This document shows, piece after piece, positions 1 to 14,255 of a DNA stretch of 64,000 bases (its first letter is position 1; every line of letters starts with the position of its first letter). The position numbers were made by a program, and so were the translations under genes. This DNA is from Myoxocephalus aenaeus (lineage: Eukaryota; Chordata; Actinopteri; Perciformes; Cottidae), in assembly GCA_038501785.1 (NCBI GenBank), contig JBAMJR010000195.1, positions 2,928,501 through 2,992,500 on the forward strand, in the 5' to 3' direction. The notes beneath the pieces are model-generated. The model searched no databases and was not told the DNA's origin. It saw nothing but the letters and a program-made list of their open reading frames with translations.

Positions 1-767
1 TTTGCTACCAATAAAGCATGACTGGGTCATACAAATAGTTCAAATGTGGTTGAGGAGCTTGTAACATTTACTGTAAATATTTACCCATGAACCGCCTTTG
101 GCCCTTTCTCTATTTGTGGTCCCAGGAATGCACACGAACAGTGGTTATATTGTGGCTATAAATGGCTACAATCAACAACATATCAATTGATAATGTGAAA
201 ACACTGACAATCTGAAATGGGTCGCTCGTAGTGATTAACGACAGATAATCATCACCTAAATCTGCAGCTGTTCCCGGCTTAATGGAGCTTTACAGCTAGT
301 TTTGGCACACCGTTTAGCTTTCCGGCCCACAAGTTCACTGTCTTGTTTCACGGCTCAAATAAAATAGTTTCCAGCCGCAGCAAATGGCTGTTTTGAGAGA
401 AAATGTTCTAAAAAAACAATCATACACCAGCAAGTGACCAGCAAGTCACCAGTGTATCAGCTGTGGACTAGTCACAGTTAGTTTAGCATTTAGCAAGCTA
501 AACAGACATATATTTCACTCAGGAGTCAGTAGAGACCAGAACAGTGCTAAAATCACAGTGAATATTGGACTTGCATTCACTATGTGGACACGTACACGAC
601 TCCAAATGAATGATAATGTTGCTCCGTGACTGCTGTATGTGTAACTAAGCAGCTGTTTGCTAAGTTCGCTAAATCAAAAGGTTAAAAAGGTGATATGTCA
701 GTGATGTGTTCACATCATGTTTCTTCTGGCCCTAATTAGCATCGACATTATTGCAGTGTTAAATTAC
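1..767 (-). other. stag2: stag2 final intron (partial), no exon seen
   Basis: This stretch lies downstream of the last stag2 exon in the window. It begins with a GT donor on the minus strand (positions 767-766). The protein reads to the acidic DTMDIDL motif at 768, whereas vertebrate STAG2 continues for about 33 more residues. I looked on the minus strand for codons matching that conserved end and found none, so the last coding exon should lie left of the window. Otherwise I see only AT-rich sequence. Confidence 0.7.
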
Positions 768-3700
768 CAAATCAATGTCCATTGTGTCAAAATCCATGCC
801 CTCATTGATGTCCTCCAAGCGGTCCTCGGATGACATCATCACATCCTCCACTATTGGCTCCTCATCATCCTCCATGAGTCCTGAGCCTCGACGACTGAGG
901 AGACACATAGACACTTGTTATGAGGCTGTTCTGTTACATACTGTCTATTGTCTCGATGTTATTTAAAAAAAAACGGTTACATTTACCAGGTTTTCTTCAC
1001 AATTCAAACCTATTTAATGTACTCTGAAGAGGAGTGGCACCTTACATTTCCTGCTGCATGTGGTTCCTCATCTTGGCATAGTGCATGCTAACTCGCTCTT
1101 GCTGCTGACGGGCCTCTGCTTGTTGTCTCTGTGTCAACATCCAAGTAACCTGGGTACTGTGGGTACAGTGTTCAGTATTCAACATGACTTCATAATTCTC
1201 ATAGTATAACAAACGTAGCACAAGAAGCTGTAAACAGCAGCAACATTAAATATGAATTTCAAGTTAAGGTAAGGGTTGGGAAAAAGGCTTCCGTACTTGT
1301 AATCAATGGCAGTCTGGTTGTGATGGTGCGGCTTCTGCTGGAGAGGCACAGGCTGATGGGGCAGCTGCTCTGTTGGCATGGTGAATGCGGCAGTGTAGCT
1401 GTCCTCTGGCCTCATCTTCTTTGGATCCCTCAGTACAGTAGAGGTGAGGTGGGGCGAATGCATCATTACGGGCGTCTGCACGTTCTGCTCGCGGTTCATC
1501 CAAACTGCATCACTGCTGCTGCAGCTGTTCTCTTCTGCTATAGCAATTAAGAAATGATTGAAGAATTTATTTAAAAAACAGAAATTATAAAATGACAGAA
1601 CTCCTATGTGGATCCATGTTGCCTATTGACTGACACACGTTGTTGTATGACCCCCAAAAAAAACACATTTCCAGCTTTTTGACTGTGAATTTGCCTTTTA
1701 GATACTTCACAACAATACATACTACTATTAAAAAGGGGGCACAAAAACAATATTAAAAAAACAACTAAGTTTGGTGCAGATTATCTCATGTTGCATGTCA
1801 ATTCAAAATAAATCTTGATCTGCCAAAGTAAAAATGATGATCCAAATTCACTCACCTTCAGGCAATTTCCTTTTGCTAGCAGTGGCTGGCTTGGATTTCT
1901 TACTCCTGGTGGACCCTCGGCTGCTGATCCCACTCATGACAGACATGGTGTCATCGTCCCCTCCCACCGGCAAGGAGTTCCTGTATGAGATGAGGGGCAG
2001 CCAGCAGTCGTCTCGCTGCAGCGCCATCTGAACCGTCATGAATCGCTCCAGGTACATGTGACTGTCAAAGTGTCAGAACACAACTGTCAAAGTTAGGATC
2101 TTCACAGACATAAACCATGACACAAGTCTTGCCGCTCAAACTTACACTGTTCTCTTGTCCTGACGAATCAGTTTGCTGGAGAACTCGCTCAGGATATCTA
2201 AAAAGGCTAGATTGAGAGGTGGACTCCCCGGTCCTTGGGGACTAGGCTCCTTAAAAGCAAACTCAATCCCATCCCTAAAATACAGAGGGGAAATAAGGAT
2301 TTGCCATGCTTATGAAAACACAGATGTCACTGTAATATCTGAGTTGCATGCAAAGCTGTAAACCACAAGGTCTTCTGACGCAGGACTGTCACTTACTTAT
2401 GCAACATGGCAATAGCCTCCCTGGTCTTCAACTGATCCAAGCCAAAAGTCAATGAGAAGCGTCGGGCGAGCTCTTTTATGCCACAGAAGGCTGATGTTGA
2501 GCGGTCAACATTAAAGCCAAGTTCAGACAACATCTCATTGAATAACTACAAAAGAAAACAACAGAAATAGATTTTTTCCCCACATTTGGTGACAGGTGGT
2601 TTCACATACACTGGGACATTTGCTGGCATCTACTAATATATATAAAACAATGATCTAGTCTCCAACCGGGCAAAAACTCTTACCATTTGCAGGCTCAAGA
2701 CGAGTGTCTTTGCACATTGCACTTTGTTGATTTGTCTTGTTTTACTCAATGTTTCCTTGATGATATCTCCATAGTCATTGTAATACTAAGAAGAAAGAGA
2801 GGGCATACTGGTATTAAGAAGAGCAAGGGAGGAGGAATTCATTTTCAGTGATTTAAAAATGGGGGTTTCAACATACCCTCATATACTGTTTGAATATATC
2901 TGCTCCGGTGTTAATTTCCACCACATTGTAAATGATTAATTTGCAATAGGCAGCTAAAAGGTTTCTTCGCTTGTGCAGAGCCTCAATTTTACTGGCTTCA
3001 TCATCTTGCTGTCCATCTGTAAAATACAAGATAATACAAATTTTAAAATTATTATTAGAAGTCCACGCCCCATTACATTTGGTACTTTACGGTTGGTTGA
3101 CACAACGGTGACTGACCTGTGCTGTTGTTGTCATCATCCTGATCAATGAACACTTGATCCAGGATGAAGTTGAGCAGCTCTGCCTGCAAAGAAGAGTCTG
3201 GTGTATAGAGCAAAGGCTCCAGTTGTTCCCGGCCTGAAGACATAATTTGGTGACTGAAGATCAATAGCAGATCACATAGTATGGTGAAGGCCTGGAATAA
3301 ACACAACACTTCAGCATTTATGAACATTTTCAGTGTTGTACCAAAGATTGGAAATGTATAAAAGTCAGCAATAAGAGAACAGTCCCATCGGCATAACCCC
3401 ACCTGTTCTTTAACTGCGTTGTTGATGCTGTTTAAGTAACGCTGACACATTAAGCAGAAAGCTCTCATTTGCTTTCTCAAGGTCACCATATCATCCTAAA
3501 AGAAGCAAATGTTCAGTTAGTAGTCCAAAAAAAGAAGATAAATACAGTAAATCAGTATCATGGTTGAAACCAGTTGCACTTGATGAAAACTGGTGCGCAG
3601 GTTTAATACTTATTGAAACTGACTGTGATACTGTAACAATGTATCTATTTGACAAATGCATGCATAGGAGTGTGTTGTTTATTACACCTTTTCTTGGACA

Positions 3701-6700
3701 CCTATTTTGCCTAAATACCTTTAATGAACTGACATCTGAAACCTTCGCTAGATGCCACAGGATGATGTAATGTGTGCACTGCATCGCGTGAATCACAATC
3801 TGTGGGAAAGGAGGCAAGCAGATCAGATGAGCCGTACTATTCCACACAGACCTGCATTTACATGGACTTCGGTCCGGTTACGCACGTAATCGAAGAACAC
3901 ATTTAAACGCACTGTACTCCCTTACCTTAATCTCACTGCATGTTTATTTTCACCAGTGTGTGTGAAAATGACCAAATCGATGTTCCATGGTGGAGAGAGA
4001 TTAACTTATTTAGACTTCTAGAGGCTACTTTGTGTTAGTCAGACTTTTGAGGGAATGATTCTGAATACGGCAATGCATTGCTCCATGTAATTATCTGTTT
4101 CTACTCCATTACTTTCCCTGTCTGCACTTTTTGTCATGTTAAACGATGATTCAGAAACGTGTTCCCCAAATACATGGCCATGGGTTCTGTAATCCCCTAC
4201 TCTGATTACTGAAGCCAAGTTACTTGTTGACATGATGTTTAAGAAATCGGCGTACTTGAGAAAGGCGACTGTAACCTGGATACTTCAAGGTGAGTACGAC
4301 ATCCGGAGCATTTCTATTGACTCTCAGCAGCTCTCAACATGGCGAGGCCTGAGGTGGGCTGCTACGCTTCCGCGACAATACTGATTATTGTTGCTTTAGC
4401 ATTTTGGGGAAGTTACTTACAAAGTTAGAGAAAACTGCTGTTACCTGTTCAGGCATGTCCCCGTTCTGCAGACCTGTGTTAAGTAGTTTGTAATTGCTGG
4501 TGAAGAGATCCCACTTAGAGAGGTCATGTGCACTGGAAGAAAAAAAAAGAGCAAATAATACATAAAAACATTCATGCAAATGTAATTATTCACATCTTAC
4601 CCCATAAAATTCAACTTTAATGGTAGAAATGCTAAAACTCAATTGAAACCATTATGAAAATGTGAATTTACGGTTTAGTGTAAGGTAATGTGTAACTTGT
4701 ATAAACTTAAAAGAAAATGATTGAATGAAAAGAAAAAAATGAAAAGTGAACTGCTTTACTTGTGGAAAGCGCTGATCTTCTTGAGTGTAGATAGAACCTG
4801 GTAGGCATCGTCTTCATCTGGTTCTTCACCCTGACAGACAAGAGATCAAACCTGTGAAATCCTTGATATTCGCCCTCATTCCACCCAAAGAAACATCTTG
4901 CGGCACCCACCTCTTGCAGGAAGTCCTCCAGGAGAGTATTGAATTTGTCGACAAGCTCATCGAGAAGCTGAGAGCGAGCGATGTCCACGCGGTTAAAGAT
5001 GGTGAACTCTTCGTTGCAGAGAGAGTGGTAGGTGGTCGAGCAGGCCTCCAGGACCTCAGTGTCTGTGTGCTTATCCTGGACCTCCCAGATTTGCCGCAAC
5101 AAGGCATCCAAATGCTTAACGAGAACGTGAAAGCACAAAACAGGGTTTAACTGACACTGCATGCAATTTAAAAACTGCATAAATCAAGAATAAATGTCAA
5201 ACTTGTCAAACCTTTTCTAACCGGCCAGTTGTGTAGATGTCAAGATCGAAGTACTTTGGTATTTGTAGCAAATTGGTCACCTTATCAATATCAACGCAGT
5301 ACTGTGACGAGAAAAGAGAAAGCCTTTAGGTTGAACAGTTACGAATTAAACCTGTTTTTAACTCTGACTGCTGTTAACTGTACACAAGTAGTCACCTTAG
5401 CCAACAACAGAGGCAATGCAACCGCAAACATCTCGGTGATCCGTGTCCGATCATCCAGCTGTGTTTTCTTCTCCTTTGCAGTCAGGACCTTTTCCATGCA
5501 CAAAAAACAACAACAATAACACAAAATCATTCAAGAAACAAAGCTAATCCATGTGAGCATGACAATCAGACACTCACCCTTTTCCCTGTGCCTCTGCCTA
5601 CTGGAGGGTGGCATTCACAAGCCTGCCGGATGGCACAGATCATGATCTCAACCAAAGCCGTCTCCTGGCGATCCGTCAGTGCTAAAGATTGCAGACGCAG
5701 ACATTTACTGACAATGTAATGAATGAAAAAACTAACTGGGTAACAATAAAAGAAAAGAAAAAGATGAAAAAAAAGAGTAGAAAGAAATAAAATGATGTCT
5801 TTTCAGAAGGATTCCCATTCCTCATACTGGAGCTGAAAATCTGAGGCAGTAATTGTCTTAAAGAGTGGATCTTTACCCTCCTCCCCTGGCACGGGCTCAT
5901 CCAGCAGCAGGCTGATCATAGACTCCCAGTCCTTCAGGAGCTCTGACCCACATTCCCACAGGCTATCCACCAAGTAGGCCCCATGTTCATGGAGCTGTAA
6001 AACATCAAATGGGGAAATGTTATTGGAAACCTAATGAAACAAGGTTGATTTGTTTCATACTATCAGTTTAAAACAAAAAAAATATTGAATTATTGTATCT
6101 CATCCCAAACTAAAATGAGATCTTCACACTCAAAACTAGAGAAACAGATTTGTTAAGATGGATATTTTTATCACAATGAGGTTAACATCCAGAAGTAAAA
6201 GACAAAGGCCTAGTCACCTCGCTCTCCAAGAAGAAGAAGACAGTCGTCTTGATAAGACTGCCATTGAGGCTCTGCCGGCCCCTCCTGGGTAATCCCTCCT
6301 CCTCAGGACCTCGATGGCTGAAGAGCCTTCAATCAGCACAATATCAAAGGCTGTTTAAAATGTCTGCTGAAGACTGGTGCAATAAGCAACGGCTCTGCCT
6401 GCAGCCCCTTTGGAGAAGCTGCATGTGCCGTGTCACACATAAAGGTCAGGAGTCACATATTAACAGATTTATTTGATTTCACAGGATTTCCCCATTTAAA
6501 TAGCTGTTTTCATGCTTCTTGATAGTAAAGATCCAAGTGATATGTACATTCCACATGTATTTTTCTATTTTATTTCTATAATGATATATTGTGTATATGC
6601 TCTGTTGAAGGGCATTGTTTCTACTTTGCACTTCTGTTTTTGCTGTGAAACAAGATGAACGAACGTAAGCTGAGGTGATTCATAGCTGACCGGCTTGTTC

Positions 6701-9700
6701 TCCAACATTTCTGGCACTTAACTTGTGTACTGCGAGTGGCCCAACATACATGTGTTGATGATAACCACTTCCAATTACAGTTAAGTTGTTTGACAAGTTT
6801 CAAAAGACACAACAAAACACTTACTTCTTAAACAGAAATTCTCCTGCTGAAACAGCGATGGGTCGATGCGCTGAGTAAACCAGATGATAAACACTCTCAC
6901 AGTCCTCTGCTGTCAGGATCTCATCACTACTTCTGTTAGACACAATGCAGACATTCTTAGTTAGAAAGGCCAGTTCAATCAATCAAAGATGAACATTTAG
7001 ATATTTACTTAAAGGCAAATGTGTGAAATAGTTTGTTTAAACATTATCACAGACATATGGATATTTAATCTAACAAAATGTGATCATATGCTCTTAATTT
7101 AAGAGTATCCTCAGCTATTAACAGAAATTATGACTGAGCAGTAATGGATAAGAGTAATGTCTCTAATTTGAGCATAAATACTGTATATTAAATCCCAAGA
7201 TTAATTTTATTTATCCAGTTAACTTTATGAGTATTATGTCAGAACATATTATGCAGAACATTCCCATTCAAGAGGAGGGAAGGTTACTCACTGCAAGACA
7301 AGTGTTAGCAGTTTAATGGCTTGTACTGCAACATCATATTCCTTGTCCAGAGTCATAGACACAATCCGGTCCTGTCAACGAGAGTAGGTTTATGTTTTAG
7401 ATACAGTTTCTTAGCCAGGCGATCTCCATAACATCAGCTGCCGTGTCATGAAGGAGCATATTGATGTGAAAATGATGTTATTATTCTTTAGTTATCGGCA
7501 GATGAAGACACATCAGGGAAAAGGCTGTACATGTCCAACACATTTCAATGATGCTGAAGTTATGCAACTGCTGGCTTACCTTGAAGCGACTTGTGAAGAG
7601 CTCCAGTCGTGCTCCAAGCTCTCTGCTGTGGAACAGGCTTTGTAGGGCCCCCAGACACTTCAGTCGCACCTCACCTTGCTGGAGTCACAGCAGAAATACA
7701 TAACATATGTACCATATTTGAATTCAGGCGTTACTTTACCTTGACCCCAAAGCTGTATATTATTATGCATTATTATTATTATTATGTCCCTTTGAGACAA
7801 AATCTAATGCTCTATGTCAATAAGACTTCTTTTGTTTTACCCATTCCTTTGCCACAGCCAAATCAATTGATCCGATTTTGATACAAAGATGATATGGACT
7901 CCATAACATGTAGTCCTCCAACAGTCATGTGTTCTGCTGGTCTTATGCAGATGTGGATGCACTTATCTTTATGATTTAAATCATTAAAACCTCATATGTC
8001 ATACATTTACCCCAAAACAACAATTGAGCACAAGCACCGAGTGCTGAATTAATTTAACAGAACCGTTTGTGATGTTACAAGTCGTTGCTTTTCACAGCAA
8101 AGATGACCACATACAGCTTGTATTGTGAAATTACTGCAGAAACGCTTGTTATTAGGATTGGTTAGTTTGATTTACACTGAGGTTAGAAGTTGGTCAATAT
8201 TTAGGTTAATTTTGAAGTTTGTACAAAAAACAGTGTCTGTCTGTTAGCTCACCTTGTCATGCATTGTCCAGCCAACGTACTTCAGGTAACTGTCATTGAG
8301 GAAGGCGTCACTGTACAACTTCATCCACACTCCAATCTCCTCAATACAAATAGCTCGGATTTCAGCAATGGCATCACTGGCAAAAACCCAAAAGAATTGA
8401 TTCAATTTAGTCATTAATATAATATAATATGCCTTTGTGTAAACACAATTGTTCAGACTAAACTAAAAGCATATGGACTCAAATTAGTGTTGACATTATT
8501 CTCACACTAGAGGGCACCAAAAAGCCAACAATGAACATTGAAAGGTCCCTGCTGGAAATCTCAGTCAGCAATCAAGGATTCACATACCGATATCTGTGAA
8601 CAAACACTCCTTTGAAAATGGCATTCATCATGTTTTCAATTTCATCTTGATTTTCTTGAAGCTGAAAGATAGACAGAACGTGTTTGTTTTAATTATTTGC
8701 ATGAAAACAGCATGACCCTTGTTCAATCCTCAAACACAAAGACTAATAAATAAGACATTAGAAGTCATTTTAGCGATGATAATGGGCAAGGTTGGCATTA
8801 CACTATATTTTTCTTATTTTCAACAAATTCACATTACGTTAAATACCGATAATCACAGAGATATTTAGACGGGATGATGCCATGGCTCACGGGAGGGGAT
8901 GCTACACTGTTGCTGCAACAGGGGATGATGCGAGACAGCACCCTGTGCGGGAGACGATTTGATATTACTGAAAGATACAAGTTGATCAAAAAAATTAAGT
9001 GTGTCTTACTTATATATTTAATTTTAGCTGACGCTGGATTGACTTTGAAATATAAATGAGCGTTCCCTAGATTCAAGCCCCTGCCTCCCTGGGAGACAAC
9101 GTTTTGGTACTGTCGGTTTAATTGTACTATTTAAAGTCAAAATTCATGCAGTTAAAGGCATTATGATTTTAAACAATTTTTTCCCTGTAGAGTAAAGCCG
9201 ACTGTACATAACCGGTCTAGACCACGTCCACATGTAAAAAAAATTCAAATTTAAGAGAAAAGTTTAAATATGTGAAAATTGGTAAACGCCACAATTTCTC
9301 TTGAATCATTCGTACATGCCACATAAGAAATGAATCTGGTTGTACAAGTGGGTCTTGCATGAGGTCCACCATAAATGATTGTCATGTAGCATCTAACCAG
9401 TTTTTGCAAAGTGCATATAAATATATATAAAGGTAAACCACTTTAAATAATTAACAATAGACACATGTATACATGTGCACTGTGAATGAATGCAGCGGTT
9501 GGTTTATAGGTTTTTGCCAGTAACACTTGTGTCTTCTTGCTTCTTCACAGTATATTTTTCATGTAAGCCCACTGGCCTTTCTGAGAATACTGCACCAAAC
9601 ATAAACGCCTTTGTGTGTGTTGCGCACCATCTGTTGAGTCCCGTGGCCCGGTACCTCGCGCACGTATAAACAAGGCTTTACTGTGACAGTGTTTGGAGTG

Positions 9701-11905
9701 ATAGTCAAAGTGTAGTTGCGAGTGTTGGACAACTTTGATTTCTCCTCACCTCTTTACGCTTCTGTAACAGGTTTTCCAGCCTATCGTTTGCCCTTTTTGC
9801 AACCACCTTGTTCCTCTCCGCCTCGTACTGTCTCTGCGTGTTGTCCATATTGATGCTCAGGTTGAGAGCAACATTCACCAAGGCCGTCATCAACTTCATG
9901 GCTGGAGAAAACCACAAAGTTCAGACACGTTTAGAATAACAGCTCCCGCACAATAAGAGCGTAAGTGGGCATGGAGCAGAAATGCAGAACCGTGCACATT
10001 AAAACTGACCTGCTAGATAAAAAGTATCCGTCAACTACAAACTGGAACAATTTTTGGCATATTGGGAAAAATGGGTTACAATAGAGAATAGATCACTCTC
10101 TAGGTATACATTGTTTTCTTTCTGTTCTTCGTTTCATTCTGTTTCTTTTTTGTTGTTTATTCTATGTTTTACACCCCTTGTTCTATCGATGTGTATAACT
10201 AAAATGAGCATCATCTAAAAATCTGCACATGCAATGTCAATTGTCTGAAAAACATCTGTAAATGTCTAATTGATGCCTACTACCAATACAAAAAAGAATG
10301 AACAAAAAGAAAACTGACCTGCTAGTGTGCTTGTATGTCTGAACGCCCTGACCTGTGAGTCAGACAGGCCGGTGAGCAAGGAGATGATTGTGTCCATCAT
10401 ATACTCGTCGTAGATGATACTGTACTGACACTGACGAACCAGAACCGCAATGAAGTCAGCGAAGCTGATCCTGAATTTCTTCCACTGTGGTCCTGACATA
10501 GTAAGTGGATAGTCACCACTGTCCTGTTTGATGACATTAGAGAGAGGATGAGATTCAGGTCAGGGGATCACATTAATGTCTGCCTTTGTGCTGTTATCTA
10601 ATAACTGCACAGATTCATGGTCAATAATTCTCTCATTTAAAGTAACTGAATGTAAAAACACAGCCTGCATCACCTCATCAAACTCCTCTGTCATTTTTCG
10701 GATGATTTCGGAGTTCTGCATATGTCTGAACATCTCTCCACTCACACCACCTGCGCGAAGAATCGCACAATGGCAGTCAAGTTCAGCTTTTTCATTTGCT
10801 TTCAGGCGCCTGACGTACAGATCTTGTCAGATACTCACCTTTACAGCCAGAGCACTGAATGAAGAAGTTGATCAAGTCCAGGAGAGCATGGTCCCTGTCA
10901 TGTTTGTATGCCTCGATCCAGTCATCAACAACAGACTAGAAAAAATAAGAAAAACATGACTATGACGAATAAAACTTTCAAAAAAGATCTCAAAATATCG
11001 CTGCACGTTCAGGATGACGAATACAATTGCTCCAACACAATTTAATCCCGAAAATGGAACCCACAGCTACCACACCAGTCAAAATATTTTCACGACAAAA
11101 CAATGAGAAGAAGATGAGAAGAAGCCATAATACACAACATAATCTCTTCACTCCAGTAGTGTGTACCCACCTGTGTGGCACTCTTCCCCATTTTAACCAC
11201 CTCGAACAGGGTCATGTTCTCCATCCCGTTCTCCTGATAATGGCCATTCACCCGGCCAAGACCGGGGGCCCTTCCTGCTCCTCCAGCTTTGGCCTTGTCT
11301 CCAGGCGCCTTCTTCCCTTTCTTGGCTGCCTGTAGAGGAGAAAGGTGTTGAATGGAAAATAAAAGTGTTGTGTTATTGTGTTGAGTATCGCAGACTGAAC
11401 AGCGTATCAGGTTACTGGGAATTAAAAAGCTGACAGAGGGTGGGACTAACTCACATTACAGACATTTCATGTGGACAGTGATGTGGCATTAACTTATTTT
11501 CTGATCAAACACAGCTGTTGCATAGCACAGTCCAGAGTGTTTCATTGCCTTCCACCCAGTGCATGTTGTGATTGGCTCAATCAATTCCACATGAACAGAT
11601 ATTGAAAAAAATTAAATGAAGATCAAAGGTTTGCAAAACATACCATGCTCTTTCCTGTCTTTGCATTTTTGCCATCAGGTTCCTCAAGGTCAGTATCAGA
11701 AGACAACTGGGAGTCTGCCTCTCTGTGCACAAAAGATGATGTCATTACTAACACAAAACAGACTTCAAACATCACAGTGAACATGCATGCATACAGTCAA
11801 GCAAACACAAATTCAAAGACAAGTGAAATGTGATAATGCACATCTTTGATGCAGTGCTTACGGAGCAAATTGAAACTCGGTGTGCAAATCCTGCGCTGCT
11901 ATCAT
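768..11905 (-). CDS. stag2: Cohesin subunit SA-2 (stromal antigen 2), 3'-partial, 31 coding exons
   Basis: STAG2 is the HEAT-repeat cohesin subunit that binds RAD21 and helps load and position cohesin on chromatin. Coding exons, high to low: 11905-11862, 11722-11644, 11329-11171, 10935-10839, 10750-10674, 10523-10319, 9901-9750, 8661-8588, 8376-8253, 7678-7580, 7371-7292, 6932-6825, 6326-6218, 5994-5877, 5681-5578, 5488-5396, 5301-5212, 5114-4911, 4830-4760, 4532-4445, 3799-3719, 3495-3403, 3291-3117, 3016-2877, 2785-2684, 2545-2397, 2274-2146, 2061-1856, 1537-1297, 1156-1046, 894-768. All phases join into 1243 residues without a stop. Starts with MIAAQDL, as in STAG2. GPQWKKF, the stromalin domain (YRDAIAEIRAICIEEIGVW) and VLTAKEKKTQLDDR are present. 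The tail motifs SGISSRGST, SKKSKPAT and LMEDDEEPIVEDVMMSSE are STAG2-type, not STAG1. Fish carry two stag2 copies in some lineages, so the a/b copy is unresolved. Confidence 0.95.
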
Positions 11906-13724
11906 TTCTTTAACATTTTCTGGATCTGCTGAAATGGGTGCGTCTACTGCTCTAGACCACAAGCAACAAGGTATCTGCGCCTGGAAAATAAGACAAATGA
12001 GAAAAATGTGTTGTTGAATGAGGACAATGACACTGGCTGTAAAAACTCACGAACAAATCACAGTATATCTGACATAGATCTGTTTCAAGAGCAATGAAAT
12101 GCTCAAAGCCAGGGATTAAGAGGTTTGTTTCTATTTTCACAAAGACTCAAACACCTCGCTGACATGAAACAGCAGTCTAGCTACTGAGGGAAAATGTAAT
12201 CTCAGTGACTGATTTTCCTCCATTCATGCGGTAGATTGTGAAATTTTGCTCATCTACTCACTGCTTTTTTTCACACAAAAAAAAACAATCTGGAGATGTC
12301 ATCCTGGGGTCTGAGGAAAACCTTTTTCAATGTTTTCCAACATTATTAGACAAAAATGTAATAATCTCAACTGATTAACTGACTAAGAAAACAATCATTA
12401 GAGGCAGCCCTACTTGAATCACACATCTTGTTCAGAGCTCTTGTTCCGGCCTTAATGAGGGTGCTTCCCTCAGTCGTTGCACAGACTCACTTTCATTTTG
12501 TGTTCTATAAAATGGTACCTACTAAGAACTCCTAAATCCTGCTTGTATTTCTAACTGTGTGGATAATTCGGAGCTTTAATATCAGTTATTTATATGTATT
12601 CATAAACTGAGCAGTTGGAAATAACATTTTCAATAATTTCATTATCATTTTTGTGAATCGCACAATTATAGTTGTCTTTGTTGCATTATAACCTGGTGCT
12701 GAATTAATCAAAACAATTAGTAAATTAACATTATGATGATTGGTGTAACTTTGTCCAGCCATTCTTCGAATGAAAGTACAAATGTGTGGCACACACATGA
12801 GGATTGTATGTATGTTTAATATGTTTTACTTAATTTATATAATTGTTAATTACTGTCTGGGTTTATTGAGTGCTCAGATTCTGAACAGGGGCATAGCCAA
12901 TTTTAATGAAGCACAATTATACATTGAGTACAATGTGTGAGAGTATTTGCAGCTGAGCATTGTATTTAATGATGATCAAAATCATGCCTTTTTCTTTCTT
13001 GGTCTTGATCAGTGAAATGATACGTAAGGGACAGGGGATATTCAAGCTGTGGTTGTGTGTAATGTTTAACTTGGTAGCCACACTGACTGACAGGCAGGTA
13101 ATGTGTTTTATTCCTCCCCTGCGGTTAGACCCTTTATTCACCTCTTAAATCAAAGTTGCACACAACCTGTACTGAGCTAGAAAGGTAGCTGGTATTCTGA
13201 AGGCAAAGCTGGTAATTTACCATTTGCCAAGTAAGGTGTGGGTTTATGTCATTCACCAGGACAAATAACACAAGGGACGCAGATGCTTCTTGATTCAACA
13301 TTACAGTCAGAGACGGGGAATCTGTGGGGGGCGTGTCTACACAACATGTCAGCGTGACGAACAATCCCGGAATGCAACGTAAACATAACATTGTTGTACT
13401 TCATCTGAAACGATGACTTGGGACTCCGAGCACCACAGACGGAAACGCGTACTTGGTTTGAGCCCCTCGATTTAACGTCCATTACTTTCTTGGACAAGTA
13501 ACAGTCTCATAAACATGTACAGCAGGTCGTTGTGATAGTTAACTCTAATGTCACTCTGAATCCGTTATAAAGCAAATCAATCACAATTCCTATTCTGACA
13601 CGCGGAGTTGTTAACTTCCGAAATTCAAACGCAACTACAGATGTTTCCCAAGCTGGTGATCCGCTCTCTCCTCAGCTCTTCTCATCTCTCCTCTTCGACG
13701 GCCGAGCAGCTGTCTGCTAATGCA

Positions 13725-14255
13725 GCTAACCCGACTGACATGTGATGTCCGCCGATACATCCTCTAGTTAGCGTTAGCTGACTTGAGAATGTATCTCCGT
13801 GGCCACTTCATTCGTATCGAACAACTCATTGAAGGAGACCCGCTACATGTTCAGCCTCAGATCGCCGTTAGCATCGCTAGCATCACCGTTAGCTGTAGCG
13901 GGCTAACGGCTCCACTATTCAGCACCAGCTGTGACCTCGTCATCACCAATCACGCTACGTGTCGTCTGCATTTATATGTTAGTAACTCCTGGTAACACCA
14001 ACCCAGGTGCCAAGTCAGCTCGCCATTACAGCAGCACCAATGACAAACTCCCTAGATGTCAACGTTAGCTGTCCGCCATTTTACAACTTCACGTTACTTA
14101 CCTCGTTTTAAATCAAAGACGGACTGAAAACAAATAATCCAAACGCTGCGGACTGTGCAAAGAGTTATTCTCCCGCTCAAACTGTCATTTCCCAGAACTC
14201 ATGAATGATAGTAGTATGTGCTAAGCTAACGTCAAGAAGCTCCTTAGTGGCTAAC
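13725..14255. promoter_or_regulatory. Cluster of GTTAGC/GCTAAC hexamers at the stag2 5' end
   Basis: Nine copies of the hexamer GTTAGC or its complement GCTAAC occur here: 13725, 13767, 13773, 13867, 13888, 13902, 14064, 14225 and 14250. About 0.3 would be expected by chance on both strands in 530 bp. The cluster straddles the predicted first exon and its upstream flank, so a promoter role is plausible but not shown. Confidence 0.35.
14102..14200 (-). other. stag2: stag2 non-coding first exon (probable)
   Basis: On the minus strand a strong donor, CGAG followed by GTAAGTAACG, ends at 14102. It sits 2.1 kb upstream of the exon with the start codon, whose acceptor is at 11981. The upstream limit near 14200 is a guess; no TATA box is visible and the surroundings are comparatively CpG-rich. 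The exon would be 5'UTR only. A transcript start further upstream is possible. Confidence 0.5.

Noticed and set aside
3845..4330. Possible degenerate DNA transposon in a stag2 intron
   Set aside because: The sequence resembles dispersed fish repeats in places, but I found no matching terminal repeats or target duplication.
768..11905. Gene could be STAG1 or STAG3 rather than STAG2
   Set aside because: The MIAA start, the SGISSRGST/SKKSKP block, the QVTWML cassette and the LMEDDEEPIVEDVMMSSE tail are STAG2-specific. STAG1 and STAG3 have different tails.
13783..13995. Short plus-strand open frame in the stag2 5' region
   Set aside because: It lies in promoter-like, CpG-rich sequence and lacks homology; probably chance.
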